The notes under the pieces: generated by a model
Database searches by the model: none
Seen by the model: only the letters and a program-made list of their open reading frames with translations
What the model was told of the DNA's origin: nothing
Shown here: piece after piece, positions 8,363 to 16,169 of the stretch
Layout: each line of letters begins with the position of its first letter
How positions within the stretch are numbered: position 1 is the first letter of the stretch
DNA from: Streptomyces roseoviridis
GTDB taxonomy: Bacteria; Actinomycetota; Actinomycetes; Streptomycetales; Streptomycetaceae
Length of the DNA stretch: 64,000 bases
Direction of reading: 5' to 3'
NCBI RefSeq assembly: GCF_039535235.1
Contig: NZ_BAAAWU010000001.1
Coordinates: 5,766,001 to 5,830,000 of the forward strand
Program-made: the position numbers and the translations under genes

Positions 8363-8926
8363 TCAGAACAGCGGCTCCGGCAGCACGCCCTCCAGCGCCA
8401 GCAGTCGCCGCTTGGTCTCGAGCCCGCCGCCGAAGCCCCCGATGCCGCCGTCGCTCTCGACCACCCGGTGACACGGCACCACCAGCGGAAGCGGATTGGC
8501 CCCCATCGCCGCGCCGACGGCCTGGGCGGCCGTCGGCTGCCCGACCCGGCGGGCCAGCTCCCCGTACCCCACCACCGATCCGTACGGGACGGAGTCCGCC
8601 AGCTCGCGCAGCACCTGGCGGTTGAATCCGGTCACCAGCGACCAGTCCAGCTTGACGTCGAAGTGTCGAAGACTCCCGTCGAAATAGGCTCCGACCTGCC
8701 GTATCGGTTCGGCGAGTCGGCCCGACGCGCCCTCCACGAGCTCCCCGCCGAACGCCCCGGCCAGCCGCCCGAGCGCCCGCTCCCGCCCCCGCTCGTCGGC
8801 GTGGAACGCCACGCTCACCAGACCCCGGTCCGTCGCGGCCAGCAGCAGGGGACCGATGCCGCTGGGCACCACCGCCCACTCCACCCGTCCCGCCGTCCGC
8901 TCCCCCACAGGCTTCTCCCGTTCCAT
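8363..8926 (-). CDS. ogt: Methylated-DNA-protein cysteine methyltransferase
   Basis: Suicide repair protein that moves alkyl groups from O6-alkylguanine to its own Cys. From ATG 8926 it is 187 aa, normal for Ogt. The active site PCHRVVESDGGIGGFGGGLETKRRLLALEG begins with acceptor Cys about 152, and the Arg-finger helix region GSVVGYGELARRVGQPTAAQAVGAAMGANP precedes it. A second ATG six bases upstream (8932) is possible, but a DNA-damage promoter -10 (TACGGT) ends exactly seven bases before 8926, which favours a leaderless mRNA starting at that ATG. Same promoter class as uvrB and uvrC in this window. Confidence 0.95.
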   Translation of the reverse strand: MEREKPVGERTAGRVEWAVVPSGIGPLLLAATDRGLVSVAFHADERGRERALGRLAGAFGGELVEGASGRLAEPIRQVGAYFDGSLRHFDVKLDWSLVTGFNRQVLRELADSVPYGSVVGYGELARRVGQPTAAQAVGAAMGANPLPLVVPCHRVVESDGGIGGFGGGLETKRRLLALEGVLPEPLF

Positions 8927-8933
8927 GCGCATC

Positions 8934-8956
8934 ACCGTACGACCCGCCACCGACAA
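8934..8956 (-). promoter_or_regulatory. DNA-damage (RecA-independent, PafBC-type) promoter of ogt
   Basis: On the minus strand: TTGTCGGTG-N8-TACGGT, a full match to the TTGTCRGTG-N8-TAnnnT motif known from mycobacterial and Streptomyces DNA-repair promoters. The -10 lies 7 bases before the ogt ATG at 8926. Confidence 0.85.
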
Positions 8957-9082
8957 AGGGGCAGACCAATTCCCGGACGGCATGGCAGCCGGAGCCCGCC
9001 GGGCGCCATAATCCGGTAGCACTACTCAGCGGTACCGACTGTTTTCGGACGACGTTGCACCCCGGGGTGGAGGACGACGCTC

Positions 9083-9988
9083 ATGCAGGGCACGGTCGAC
9101 GGATTCAGCTACGGACTGGTCACGCCGGTGGCCGCCTTCCTCATGGCCTGCCTCGGCGGGGCGCTCGGACTGCGCTGCACCACCAGGTCGCTGCGCCACC
9201 GGGACACCTTCAAGGCGGGCTGGCTGGCGCTCGGCGCCACCTCCATCGGCACCGGCATCTGGACCATGCACTTCATCGCCATGATGGGCTTCACCGTCCA
9301 CCAGGCCCCGATCAGCTACGACCGGCCCCTCACCTTCGCCAGCCTCGGCGTCGCCGTCGTCATGGTCGGCATCGGCATCTTCATCGTCGGCTACCGCGGC
9401 GCGACCCCGCTCACCCTGGTCACCGGCGGCACCATCACCGGCCTCGGCGTCGCGACCATGCACTACCTGGGCATGGCCGGCATGCGCCTGCACGGCGAGA
9501 TCCAGTACGACACCCTCACCGTCGCCCTGTCCGTCGTCATCGCCGTCGTGGCCGCCACCACCTCCCTGTGGGCCGCCGTCTCCGTCCACGGCTTCCTCGC
9601 CAGCCTCGGCGCCAGCATGGTGATGGGGCTGGCGGTCAGCGGCATGCACTACACCGCCATGGCCGCCGTCGACGTCACCCTGCACGGCACGCCCGCCCCC
9701 GGCACCGGCGACACCGCCACCTCGCTGCTGCTGCCCATGCTGGTCGGCCCGGCCGTCTTCCTGCTGCTCGCCGCCGTCGTGGTCATGTTCGACCCCCTGC
9801 TCGTCATGGGCGAGCCCGACTGGCAGCGGCCCGCCGCCCGCGGCGGCCACGCCCATGGTCTTCCCGGTCTGCCCACCCAGCGCCGGGCCCCGGCCTACGG
9901 CGAGCCCGCGAACTGGTCGGCGCGGCCCGCCGCCCGCTCCGGCCGCCGGGGCGTGCACCGCGACGTGTACCGCTCCCAGGACTGGTGA
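9083..9988 (+). CDS. MHYT-domain integral membrane protein
   Basis: 301-aa membrane protein with seven predicted helices. Three repeats carry the MHYT signature: MHFIAMMGF (62), MHYLGMAG (126) and MHYTAMAA (188). MHYT domains are proposed to bind copper and sense oxygen, CO or NO; elsewhere they are often fused to GGDEF/EAL or kinase modules. Here there is no output domain: after helix 7 (FLLLAAVVVMFDP) only a basic, Pro/Gly/Arg-rich tail of about 70 residues follows. ATG 9083 has RBS GGTGGAGGACG. It diverges from ogt and lies just before uvrB; no functional link to repair is evident. Confidence 0.9.
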   Translation: MQGTVDGFSYGLVTPVAAFLMACLGGALGLRCTTRSLRHRDTFKAGWLALGATSIGTGIWTMHFIAMMGFTVHQAPISYDRPLTFASLGVAVVMVGIGIFIVGYRGATPLTLVTGGTITGLGVATMHYLGMAGMRLHGEIQYDTLTVALSVVIAVVAATTSLWAAVSVHGFLASLGASMVMGLAVSGMHYTAMAAVDVTLHGTPAPGTGDTATSLLLPMLVGPAVFLLLAAVVVMFDPLLVMGEPDWQRPAARGGHAHGLPGLPTQRRAPAYGEPANWSARPAARSGRRGVHRDVYRSQDW

Positions 9989-10064
9989 CCGGCGGCCGAT
10001 CCGCGGCCGGCGACCCGCCACCGGCCCCGTCCCGGCCAGGAGCGGGGGACCGATCACCGCCCGA

Positions 10065-10087
10065 CTGTCGGTGCCGGGTCGTACGGT
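10065..10087 (+). promoter_or_regulatory. DNA-damage (PafBC-type) promoter of uvrB
   Basis: CTGTCGGTG-N8-TACGGT with the -10 ending 6 bases before the uvrB ATG. It differs from the motif TTGTCRGTG-N8-TAnnnT only in the weakly conserved first base, and is nearly identical to the ogt promoter over its whole length. Confidence 0.87.
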
Positions 10088-10093
10088 GGTTGC

Positions 10094-12226
10094 ATGCGGC
10101 CCGTTTCCAAGATCGAACGTACGGTGGCGCCTTTCGAGGTCGTCAGCCCCTACCAGCCCAGCGGTGACCAGCCGGCGGCCATCGCCGAGCTCGACCGGCG
10201 CATCCGGGCCGGCGAGAAGGACGTCGTCCTGCTCGGCGCCACCGGCACCGGCAAGTCGGCGACCACCGCCTGGATGATCGAGAAGCTCCAGCGCCCCACC
10301 CTGGTGATGGCGCCGAACAAGACCCTGGCCGCCCAGCTGGCGAACGAGTTCCGCGAGCTCCTGCCGAACAACGCGGTCGAGTACTTCGTCTCGTACTACG
10401 ACTACTACCAGCCCGAGGCGTACGTCCCGCAGTCGGACACCTACATCGAGAAGGACTCCTCCATCAACGAGGAGGTCGAGCGGCTGCGCCACTCGGCGAC
10501 CAACTCGCTGCTGACCCGGCGCGACGTCGTCGTGGTCGCCTCCGTCTCCTGCATCTACGGCCTCGGCACCCCGCAGGAGTACGTCGACCGGATGGTCTCC
10601 CTCAAGGTGGGCGACGAGATCGACCGCGACCAGCTGCTGCGCCGCTTCGTGGACATCCAGTACACCCGCAACGACCTCGCGTTCACCCGCGGCACCTTCC
10701 GGGTGCGCGGCGACACCATCGAGATCTTCCCGGTCTACGAGGAGCTCGCCGTCCGCATCGAGATGTTCGGCGACGAGATCGAGGCGCTCTCCACGCTGCA
10801 CCCGCTCACCGGCGAGGTCATCAGCGACGACCGGCAGCTCTACGTCTTCCCCGCCAGCCACTACGTCGCCGGACCCGAGCGCATGGAGCGGGCCGTCAAC
10901 GACATCGAGCGCGAGCTCGCCCAGCGCCTGGAGGAGCTGGAGAAGCAGGGCAAGATGCTGGAGGCCCAGCGGCTGCGCATGCGCACCACGTACGACATCG
11001 AGATGATGCGGCAGATCGGCTCCTGCTCCGGCATCGAGAACTACTCGATGCACTTCGACGGCCGCGAGCCCGGCTCCCCGCCCAACACCCTCCTCGACTA
11101 CTTCCCCGAGGACTTCCTGCTCGTCATCGACGAGTCGCACGTGACCGTCCCGCAGATCGGCGCCATGTACGAGGGCGACGCCTCCCGCAAGCGCACTCTC
11201 GTCGACCACGGCTTCCGGCTGCCCTCCGCGCTCGACAACCGCCCGCTGAAGTGGGAGGAGTTCCAGGAGCGCATCGGCCAGACCGTCTACCTCTCCGCCA
11301 CCCCCGGCACCTACGAGCTGTCGCGCTCGGACGGGTTCGTCGAGCAGATCATCCGCCCGACCGGCCTCGTCGACCCCGAGGTCGTCGTCAAGCCCACCGA
11401 GGGACAGATCGACGACCTGGTGCACGAGATCCGGCTGCGCACCGAGCGCGACGAGCGCGTCCTGGTCACCACCCTCACCAAGAAGATGGCCGAGGACCTC
11501 ACCGACTACTTCCTCGAACTCGGCATCCAGGTCCGCTACCTCCACAGCGACGTCGACACCCTGCGCCGGATCGAGCTGCTGCGCGAACTGCGCGCCGGCG
11601 AGTACGACGTCCTGGTCGGCATCAACCTGCTCCGCGAGGGCCTCGACCTGCCCGAGGTCTCCCTGGTCGCCATCCTCGACGCCGACAAGCAGGGCTTCCT
11701 GCGCTCCGGCACGTCGCTCATCCAGACCATCGGCCGCGCCGCCCGTAACGTCTCGGGCCAGGTCCACATGTACGCGGACACCATCACCCCGGCGATGGCG
11801 CAGGCCATCGACGAGACCAACCGCCGCCGCGAGAAGCAGGTCGCCTACAACAAGGCCAACGGCATCGACCCGCAGCCGCTGCGCAAGAAGATCAACGACA
11901 TCGTCGCCACCATCGCGCGCGAGGAGATCGACACCGAGCAGCTCCTCGGCACCGGCTACCGCAGCGCGAAGGACGGCAAGGGCGCCAAGGCCCCGGTGCC
12001 CTCGCTCGCCGCCCACACCCCCAAGCGCAAGGGAGCGAAGGCCGGCTCCACGCTCGAGCTCGGCGACCGTCCGGCGACCGAACTCGCCGGTGTCATCGAG
12101 GAGATGACCGACCGCATGAAGGCGGCCGCCGCCGAGCTGCAGTTCGAGGTCGCCGCACGGCTCCGCGACGAGGTGGCGGAGCTGAAGAAGGAGCTGCGCC
12201 AGATGAAGGAGGCCGGACTGGCCTGA
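10094..12226 (+). CDS. uvrB: Excinuclease ABC subunit B
   Basis: Damage-verifying helicase-like subunit of nucleotide excision repair, 710 aa. Walker A is GATGTGKS (48-55); the beta-hairpin that clamps the DNA strand is in YYDYYQPEAYVP (about 97-108); the DEAD-type box is VIDESH, and the C-terminal helicase half has GINLLREGLDLPE and QTIGRAARN. The last about 40 residues (ELQFEVAARLRDEVAELKKELRQM) are the UVR domain that binds UvrC. Start ATG 10094 has no Shine-Dalgarno but sits 6 bases after a damage-type -10, so the mRNA should be leaderless. A terminator hairpin follows at 12277. Confidence 0.98.
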   Translation: MRPVSKIERTVAPFEVVSPYQPSGDQPAAIAELDRRIRAGEKDVVLLGATGTGKSATTAWMIEKLQRPTLVMAPNKTLAAQLANEFRELLPNNAVEYFVSYYDYYQPEAYVPQSDTYIEKDSSINEEVERLRHSATNSLLTRRDVVVVASVSCIYGLGTPQEYVDRMVSLKVGDEIDRDQLLRRFVDIQYTRNDLAFTRGTFRVRGDTIEIFPVYEELAVRIEMFGDEIEALSTLHPLTGEVISDDRQLYVFPASHYVAGPERMERAVNDIERELAQRLEELEKQGKMLEAQRLRMRTTYDIEMMRQIGSCSGIENYSMHFDGREPGSPPNTLLDYFPEDFLLVIDESHVTVPQIGAMYEGDASRKRTLVDHGFRLPSALDNRPLKWEEFQERIGQTVYLSATPGTYELSRSDGFVEQIIRPTGLVDPEVVVKPTEGQIDDLVHEIRLRTERDERVLVTTLTKKMAEDLTDYFLELGIQVRYLHSDVDTLRRIELLRELRAGEYDVLVGINLLREGLDLPEVSLVAILDADKQGFLRSGTSLIQTIGRAARNVSGQVHMYADTITPAMAQAIDETNRRREKQVAYNKANGIDPQPLRKKINDIVATIAREEIDTEQLLGTGYRSAKDGKGAKAPVPSLAAHTPKRKGAKAGSTLELGDRPATELAGVIEEMTDRMKAAAAELQFEVAARLRDEVAELKKELRQMKEAGLA

Positions 12227-12276
12227 CGGCTGCCGATGGGGCCCTGAGCGGTGCCCCGGTGCGGTGCCCCGGCGCG

Positions 12277-12317
12277 CCGGCCCGGTGTGTTGCAAGACCG
12301 ACACAAAACCGGGCCGG
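12277..12317 (+). terminator. Terminator hairpin after uvrB
   Basis: CCGGCCCGGT pairs with ACCGGGCCGG at 12308-12317, and an inner GTGT/ACAC pair extends the stem. It ends about 10 bases before the terD promoter motif, isolating the two units. Confidence 0.7.
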
Positions 12318-12327
12318 TCCGGGCACG

Positions 12328-12350
12328 TTGTCAGTGCCCCTGCGTAGGGT
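12328..12350 (+). promoter_or_regulatory. DNA-damage (PafBC-type) promoter of terD
   Basis: TTGTCAGTG-N8-TAGGGT, a perfect match to the motif. Unlike uvrB and uvrC there is a short leader: the start would fall near 12357, about 23 bases before the GTG at 12380. Confidence 0.87.
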
Positions 12351-12379
12351 GCTGATCACACCGATGAGAGGGGCACCGC

Positions 12380-12958
12380 GTGACGGTCAACATGACCAAG
12401 GGACAGGCCATCAACCTGGAGAAGAAGGACGGGGGGAGCCTGACCTCCGTGCGGATGGGCCTCGGCTGGAAGGCGGCCCCTCGCCGCGGCCTGTTCGGCT
12501 CGCGCACCCGTGAGGTGGACCTCGACGCCTCCGCCGTCCTCTTCGCCGACAAGCAGCCCGTGGACGTCGTCTTCTTCCGCCACCTCGTCAGCGACGACGG
12601 CTCCGTGCGCCACACCGGCGACAACCTGGTCGGCGGCGCCGGCCAGGGCGGCGACGACGAGTCGATCCTGGTCGACCTCCAGCGGGTCCCGGTCCACATC
12701 GACCAGATCGTCTTCACGGTGAACTCCTTCACCGGCCAGACCTTCCAGGAGGTGCAGAACGCGTTCTGCCGCCTCGTGGACGAGACCAACGGCCAGGAGC
12801 TCGCCCGCTACACCCTCGACGGCGGCGGCCAGTACACGGCGCAGATCATGGCGAAGGTGCACCGGGCCGGCTCCGGCTGGCAGATGACGGCCCTGGGCAA
12901 CGCGGCCAACGGCCGCACGTTCCAGGACCTGATGCCCTCGATCTTCCCGGTGCTGTAA
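12380..12958 (+). CDS. TerD-family stress protein
   Basis: 192-aa single-domain protein of the TerD/TerE calcium-binding stress family. The hallmark N-terminus MTKGQAINLEKKDG is followed by VRMGLGWKA, DLDASAVLFADKQP with a core acidic loop, DNLVGGAGQGGDDESILVDL (second acidic, Ca-type loop, about 75-95) and VFTVNSFTGQTFQEVQNAFCRLVD. Family members act in resistance to tellurite, oxidative and other envelope stresses, and in Streptomyces differentiation. GTG start 12380 with GAGAGGGG about 9 bases before it. Transcribed from a damage-type promoter and followed after 46 bases by a TerD-linked partner. The assignment to one particular ter gene is not possible from sequence alone. Confidence 0.92.
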   Translation: MTVNMTKGQAINLEKKDGGSLTSVRMGLGWKAAPRRGLFGSRTREVDLDASAVLFADKQPVDVVFFRHLVSDDGSVRHTGDNLVGGAGQGGDDESILVDLQRVPVHIDQIVFTVNSFTGQTFQEVQNAFCRLVDETNGQELARYTLDGGGQYTAQIMAKVHRAGSGWQMTALGNAANGRTFQDLMPSIFPVL

Positions 12959-13004
12959 GCACCCGCCCGGTCCCGGTTCGTACGCACGGAGAGACGAAAA
13001 GCCC

Positions 13005-14867
13005 ATGACCGCCGAGCTGGTCCGGGGGCAGAACCACCCCCTGCCCCACACCCGCCTGGAGATCCGGGTCTCGGCCGGTCATCCGGTCGTCGCCGCGGCC
13101 ACCCTCGGCGACGACCGGGGCCGTGTCCCCGGCGCCGAGGCCGTCGTCCACCCCGGTGCCGCCACGCTGCCCGGGATCGAGGTGCCCCGGCAGGCCGCCC
13201 CGCGGCACCGGCTCGCCGTCGACCTGGAGGCGATACGGGACACGGTCCACCGGGTCTCCGTCCTCCTCGCCCTGCCCGCCGGCGGGGACGGACCGGTCCG
13301 GTTCGGTGCCGCCGCCGCCCCCGTCGTCACGGTCACGGCGCCGGACGGCACGGGCGTCGCCGACTACACGATCACCGGACTCGACCGGGAGTCCGCCGTC
13401 GTGGCCCTGGAGCTCTACCGCCGCCAGGGCGCCTGGAAGGTCCGGGCCGTGGGGCAGGGGTACGAGGGCGGGCTCGCCGCCCTCCTCGCCGACCAGGGCC
13501 TGACGCACCCCGCGGAACTCGCGGGCACCATCCTGGAGGCCGTCGCCCAGGGCCTCGCCCGCTCCGTCGCCGCCCCGCCCCCGCGCGTCCCGGACGCCGA
13601 CCGGGCCCGGCAGCCCGCCCCGGCCGCGGGCGGCGGGCCCGTCGACTACACCCACCCGAGCCGCCGCCCCGCCGCCCCCCGGACGCCCACGCCGGCGCCC
13701 CAGGACCCCGCGCCCGCCACGGCGCCGGCGCCCGTCGCGGGCGACGCGAGCGGCTGGTCCATGGACGAGCGGCTCTACAACCAGGTGTGGGGCATGTTCG
13801 AGGACCTGGCCCGCGCCACCGCCGCGTACCGCAGCGCCTGTCAGTTCGCCGAGTCCCGCCTCGACCAGGAGATCGACCGCGTCCTGTCGGATCCCCGGAG
13901 CCGGATCGGCGGCGCCGGTGACGCCGCCCGGGCCGCCGCCAAGGCCCGGCACGACGAGCTCACCGCCCGCGCCCAGGAGGCCCTGGACCGCGACCTCGCG
14001 CAGCTCACCGCCGAGTCCGAGGTGGTCGAGCCCGCGCTGCCCGCCGCCTACGCCCGCTGGGACAGTCCGGTGTGGCAGGGCTACCGGGTGCCCATGGAGG
14101 CGCCGATGGCGGTCCGCCTGGGCGACCTCCACCTCCCGGAGCGGACCGGGCTGCGCATCCCCTTCCTGGCCCGGCTGCCGCTGACCCGGGGGCTCTGGGT
14201 GGACAGCGGGCGCGGCCACTCCGAGGCGGCCGCGCTGCTCGACGAGGCGGAGCTGCGCAGGCTGGCCCTGGAGACGGCCGTCGCCCACGCGGTGCGGCTG
14301 CTCGCCGTGCACCCGGTGGACCGCTTCCGGGTGCAGGTCATCGACGCGGCGGGCGCGGGCGCGGCCGCGTTCGCGCCGCTCGTCGAGGCGGGCGTGCTCC
14401 AGGCCCCGCCCGCGGCCGGTGCGGCCGGTGTCTCGGCCGTCCTGAACGCGCTCACCGAGCGGGTCGACCTGTTGCAGATGGCCCTGCGGGGCGGCGCCTC
14501 CGACGACCTGCCGCCGGGTCTGGACACCGCCGAGCAGCTGCTGATCGTGCACGACTTCCCGCACGGCTTCGACGACCGCGCGGTGACGCAGCTGCGCTAC
14601 CTGGCCGACGAGGGCCCGTCGGTCGGCACCCACCTTCTGATGGTGGCCGACCGGGCGGACGCGGCGGCGTACGGGCCGGTCCTCGATCCGCTGTGGCGCT
14701 CGCTGACCCGGCTCACCCCGGTGCCCGACGACCACCTCGCCGACCCGTGGGTCGGCCACGCCTGGACGTACGAGCCGCCGGTCTTCCCGGCGGGGAGCGG
14801 GGTGCTGCGGCAGGTCCTCGCGCAGGTGGCGGACGCGCGCGGGCAATGGGGGCACGACCGCCTCTGA
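13005..14867 (+). CDS. TerD-like / degenerate FtsK-like fusion protein
   Basis: 620-aa protein of unknown function, second gene of the terD unit. Residues 1-190 follow the TerD fold in outline (VRGQNHPLP start in place of MTKGQ, then AHRLAVDLEAI, SVLLALPAGG, YTITGLDRESAVVALELYRRQGAWKVRAVGQGY). A Pro/Ala-rich linker spans about 190-250. Residues 250-350 are a charged helical, coiled-coil-like stretch. Residues 350-610 resemble the region of FtsK/SpoIIIE-like proteins around their first ATPase domain (VRLGDLHLPE, RFRVQVIDAAGAGAAAFAPL, LLIVHDFPHGFDDRAVTQL), but at the Walker A position there is GLWVDSGRGHSEAA, with no GKS/T. So ATP hydrolysis is unlikely. RBS GGAGAG before ATG 13005. Confidence 0.8.
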   Translation: MTAELVRGQNHPLPHTRLEIRVSAGHPVVAAATLGDDRGRVPGAEAVVHPGAATLPGIEVPRQAAPRHRLAVDLEAIRDTVHRVSVLLALPAGGDGPVRFGAAAAPVVTVTAPDGTGVADYTITGLDRESAVVALELYRRQGAWKVRAVGQGYEGGLAALLADQGLTHPAELAGTILEAVAQGLARSVAAPPPRVPDADRARQPAPAAGGGPVDYTHPSRRPAAPRTPTPAPQDPAPATAPAPVAGDASGWSMDERLYNQVWGMFEDLARATAAYRSACQFAESRLDQEIDRVLSDPRSRIGGAGDAARAAAKARHDELTARAQEALDRDLAQLTAESEVVEPALPAAYARWDSPVWQGYRVPMEAPMAVRLGDLHLPERTGLRIPFLARLPLTRGLWVDSGRGHSEAAALLDEAELRRLALETAVAHAVRLLAVHPVDRFRVQVIDAAGAGAAAFAPLVEAGVLQAPPAAGAAGVSAVLNALTERVDLLQMALRGGASDDLPPGLDTAEQLLIVHDFPHGFDDRAVTQLRYLADEGPSVGTHLLMVADRADAAAYGPVLDPLWRSLTRLTPVPDDHLADPWVGHAWTYEPPVFPAGSGVLRQVLAQVADARGQWGHDRL

Positions 14868-14898
14868 CCTGCCGTTTTGGCTCTGCTTTACCCTTCTC

Positions 14899-14928
14899 TT
14901 TACCTTTCCTTGGTTCTTCGGGTACTGT
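14899..14928 (+). promoter_or_regulatory. Promoter of the terC riboswitch transcript
   Basis: TTTACC (14899) and TACTGT (14923) are spaced by 18 bases inside an unusually pyrimidine- and AT-rich stretch. Transcription would begin near 14935, exactly at the 5' edge of the aptamer, which supports the call. Confidence 0.6.
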
Positions 14929-14936
14929 TCTGAGCA

Positions 14937-15082
14937 CGGAGGGGAGTACTCCCCATGAGCGGCGCACCCGTCAGTACGGACAGGTCGGACACCTGATCCC
15001 GGGGCGTCGGCCCGGTCGTCCCCCGGGTGGAAGAGACCTCCGGCAACGACGAGGCTGTTGGACAGCCGTACGACGCCGGAGG
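14937..15082 (+). ncRNA. yybP-ykoY manganese riboswitch upstream of terC
   Basis: The aptamer spans 14937-15042. P1 is CGGAGG (14937) paired with CCTCCG (15037). The conserved 5' element GGGGAGTA (14941) and 3' element AGAGAC (about 15032) are the hallmark sequences of yybP-ykoY Mn2+ riboswitches, often found before terC. The expression platform is clear: CCTCCGGC (15037-15044), the 3' strand of P1, is an exact complement of GCCGGAGG (15075-15082), the terC ribosome site. Ligand-stabilised P1 should free the ribosome site, giving a translational ON switch. Confidence 0.85.
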
Positions 15083-15086
15083 CGCA

Positions 15087-16085
15087 GTGGACGTTTCGAC
15101 AACTCTGTGGGTGCTGACCATTCTCGGTCTGAGCGCCCTGATCGCCATCGACTTCTTCATCGGGCGCAAGCCCCATGACGTGTCGGTGAAGGAAGCCGGA
15201 ATCTGGACGGTCGTCTGGATCGTCCTGGCCGTGCTGTTCGGCCTCGGCCTGCTGGTGTTCGGCAACAGCCAGGCCTCCGGAGAGTTCTTCGCCGGCTTCA
15301 TCACCGAGAAGTCGCTCAGTGTGGACAACCTCTTCGTCTTCGTCCTGATCATGGCGAAGTTCTCGGTGCCGTCCCACCTCCAGCAGCGCGTGCTGCTCAT
15401 CGGTGTGCTGATCGCCCTGGTGCTCCGCGCGGTCTTCATCGCCGCGGGCGCCGCGATCATCGCCAGCTTCTCCTGGGTCTTCTACCTGTTCGGCGCGTTC
15501 CTGATCTACACCGCCTGGAAGCTCATCCAGGAGGCGCGCTCCGGCGAGGAGGAAGAGGAGTTCGAGGAGAACCGTCTCCTCAAGTCCGTCGAGAAGAAGT
15601 TCGGCGTCGCCGACCGCTACCACGGCACGAAGCTCTTCATCCGCAACAACGGCAAGCGCGTCCTGACCCCGCTCATGGTCGTCATGCTGGCGATCGGCAC
15701 CACCGACGTCCTGTTCGCCCTCGACTCCATCCCGGCGATCTTCGGCCTCACGCAGGACCCGTACATCGTCTTCACCGCCAACGCCTTCGCCCTCATGGGG
15801 CTGCGGCAGCTGTACTTCCTGATCGGCGGCCTGCTCAAGAAGCTGGTCCACCTCAGCTACGGCCTGTCGGTGATCCTCGGCTTCATCGGCGTGAAGCTGG
15901 TCCTGCACGCTCTGCACGAGTCCGGGGTGCACGTCCCGGAGATCTCCATCCCGTTCTCCCTCGCGGTCATCTGCGGCGTCCTGATCATCACCACGATCAC
16001 CAGCCTCATCGCGTCGAAGAAGCAGACGGAGCGCGAGGCGGCCGAGAAGGCCGCGGAGGGCGACCGCGAGGGCGTCGAGGCCTGA
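15087..16085 (+). CDS. terC: TerC-family membrane protein
   Basis: Integral membrane protein, 332 aa, with about nine helices. It shows the TerC hallmarks DFFIGRKPHD, the acidic FITEKSLSVDNLFVFVLI (first metal-site motif with E and D in the membrane) and GTTDVLFALDSIPAIFGL (second motif). TerC/Alx proteins export manganese, partly to load secreted metalloproteins; the tellurite link is historical. A Glu-rich cytoplasmic loop (EARSGEEEEEFEENRLLKS) lies mid-protein. Start GTG 15087 is chosen because GGAGG is 5 bases before it and that site pairs with the riboswitch. An in-frame ATG at 15027 lies inside the riboswitch and is rejected. Confidence 0.93.
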   Translation: MDVSTTLWVLTILGLSALIAIDFFIGRKPHDVSVKEAGIWTVVWIVLAVLFGLGLLVFGNSQASGEFFAGFITEKSLSVDNLFVFVLIMAKFSVPSHLQQRVLLIGVLIALVLRAVFIAAGAAIIASFSWVFYLFGAFLIYTAWKLIQEARSGEEEEEFEENRLLKSVEKKFGVADRYHGTKLFIRNNGKRVLTPLMVVMLAIGTTDVLFALDSIPAIFGLTQDPYIVFTANAFALMGLRQLYFLIGGLLKKLVHLSYGLSVILGFIGVKLVLHALHESGVHVPEISIPFSLAVICGVLIITTITSLIASKKQTEREAAEKAAEGDREGVEA

Positions 16086-16111
16086 CCGCGGCCTGACCCG
16101 CCGGGACACCC

Positions 16112-16158
16112 GCAGGGGCCGGTGCGGACGGCACACCGCCGCCCGCACCGGCCCCTGC
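16112..16158. terminator. Bidirectional terminator between terC and MHS transporter
   Basis: GCAGGGGCCGGTGCGG (16112-16127) is perfectly complementary to 16143-16158 with a 15-base loop. It lies between two convergent genes. Confidence 0.85.
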
Positions 16159-16169
16159 CGCATGCCCCC

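Noticed and set aside
15027..15086. terC start at ATG 15027
   Set aside because: That ATG is not preceded by a ribosome site and lies in the riboswitch aptamer; GTG 15087 has GGAGG and matches the family N-terminus.
12380..16085. Treating terD, the fusion protein and terC as one tellurite operon
   Set aside because: terC has its own promoter and manganese riboswitch, so only the first two genes form a unit.
9026..16163. Very long open frames on the minus strand opposite uvrB (9026-12304) and opposite terD-terC (12846-16163)
   Set aside because: They are antisense shadows: their amino-acid composition is repetitive, with no family motif, while the plus-strand genes have clear domains and the right third-position GC pattern.
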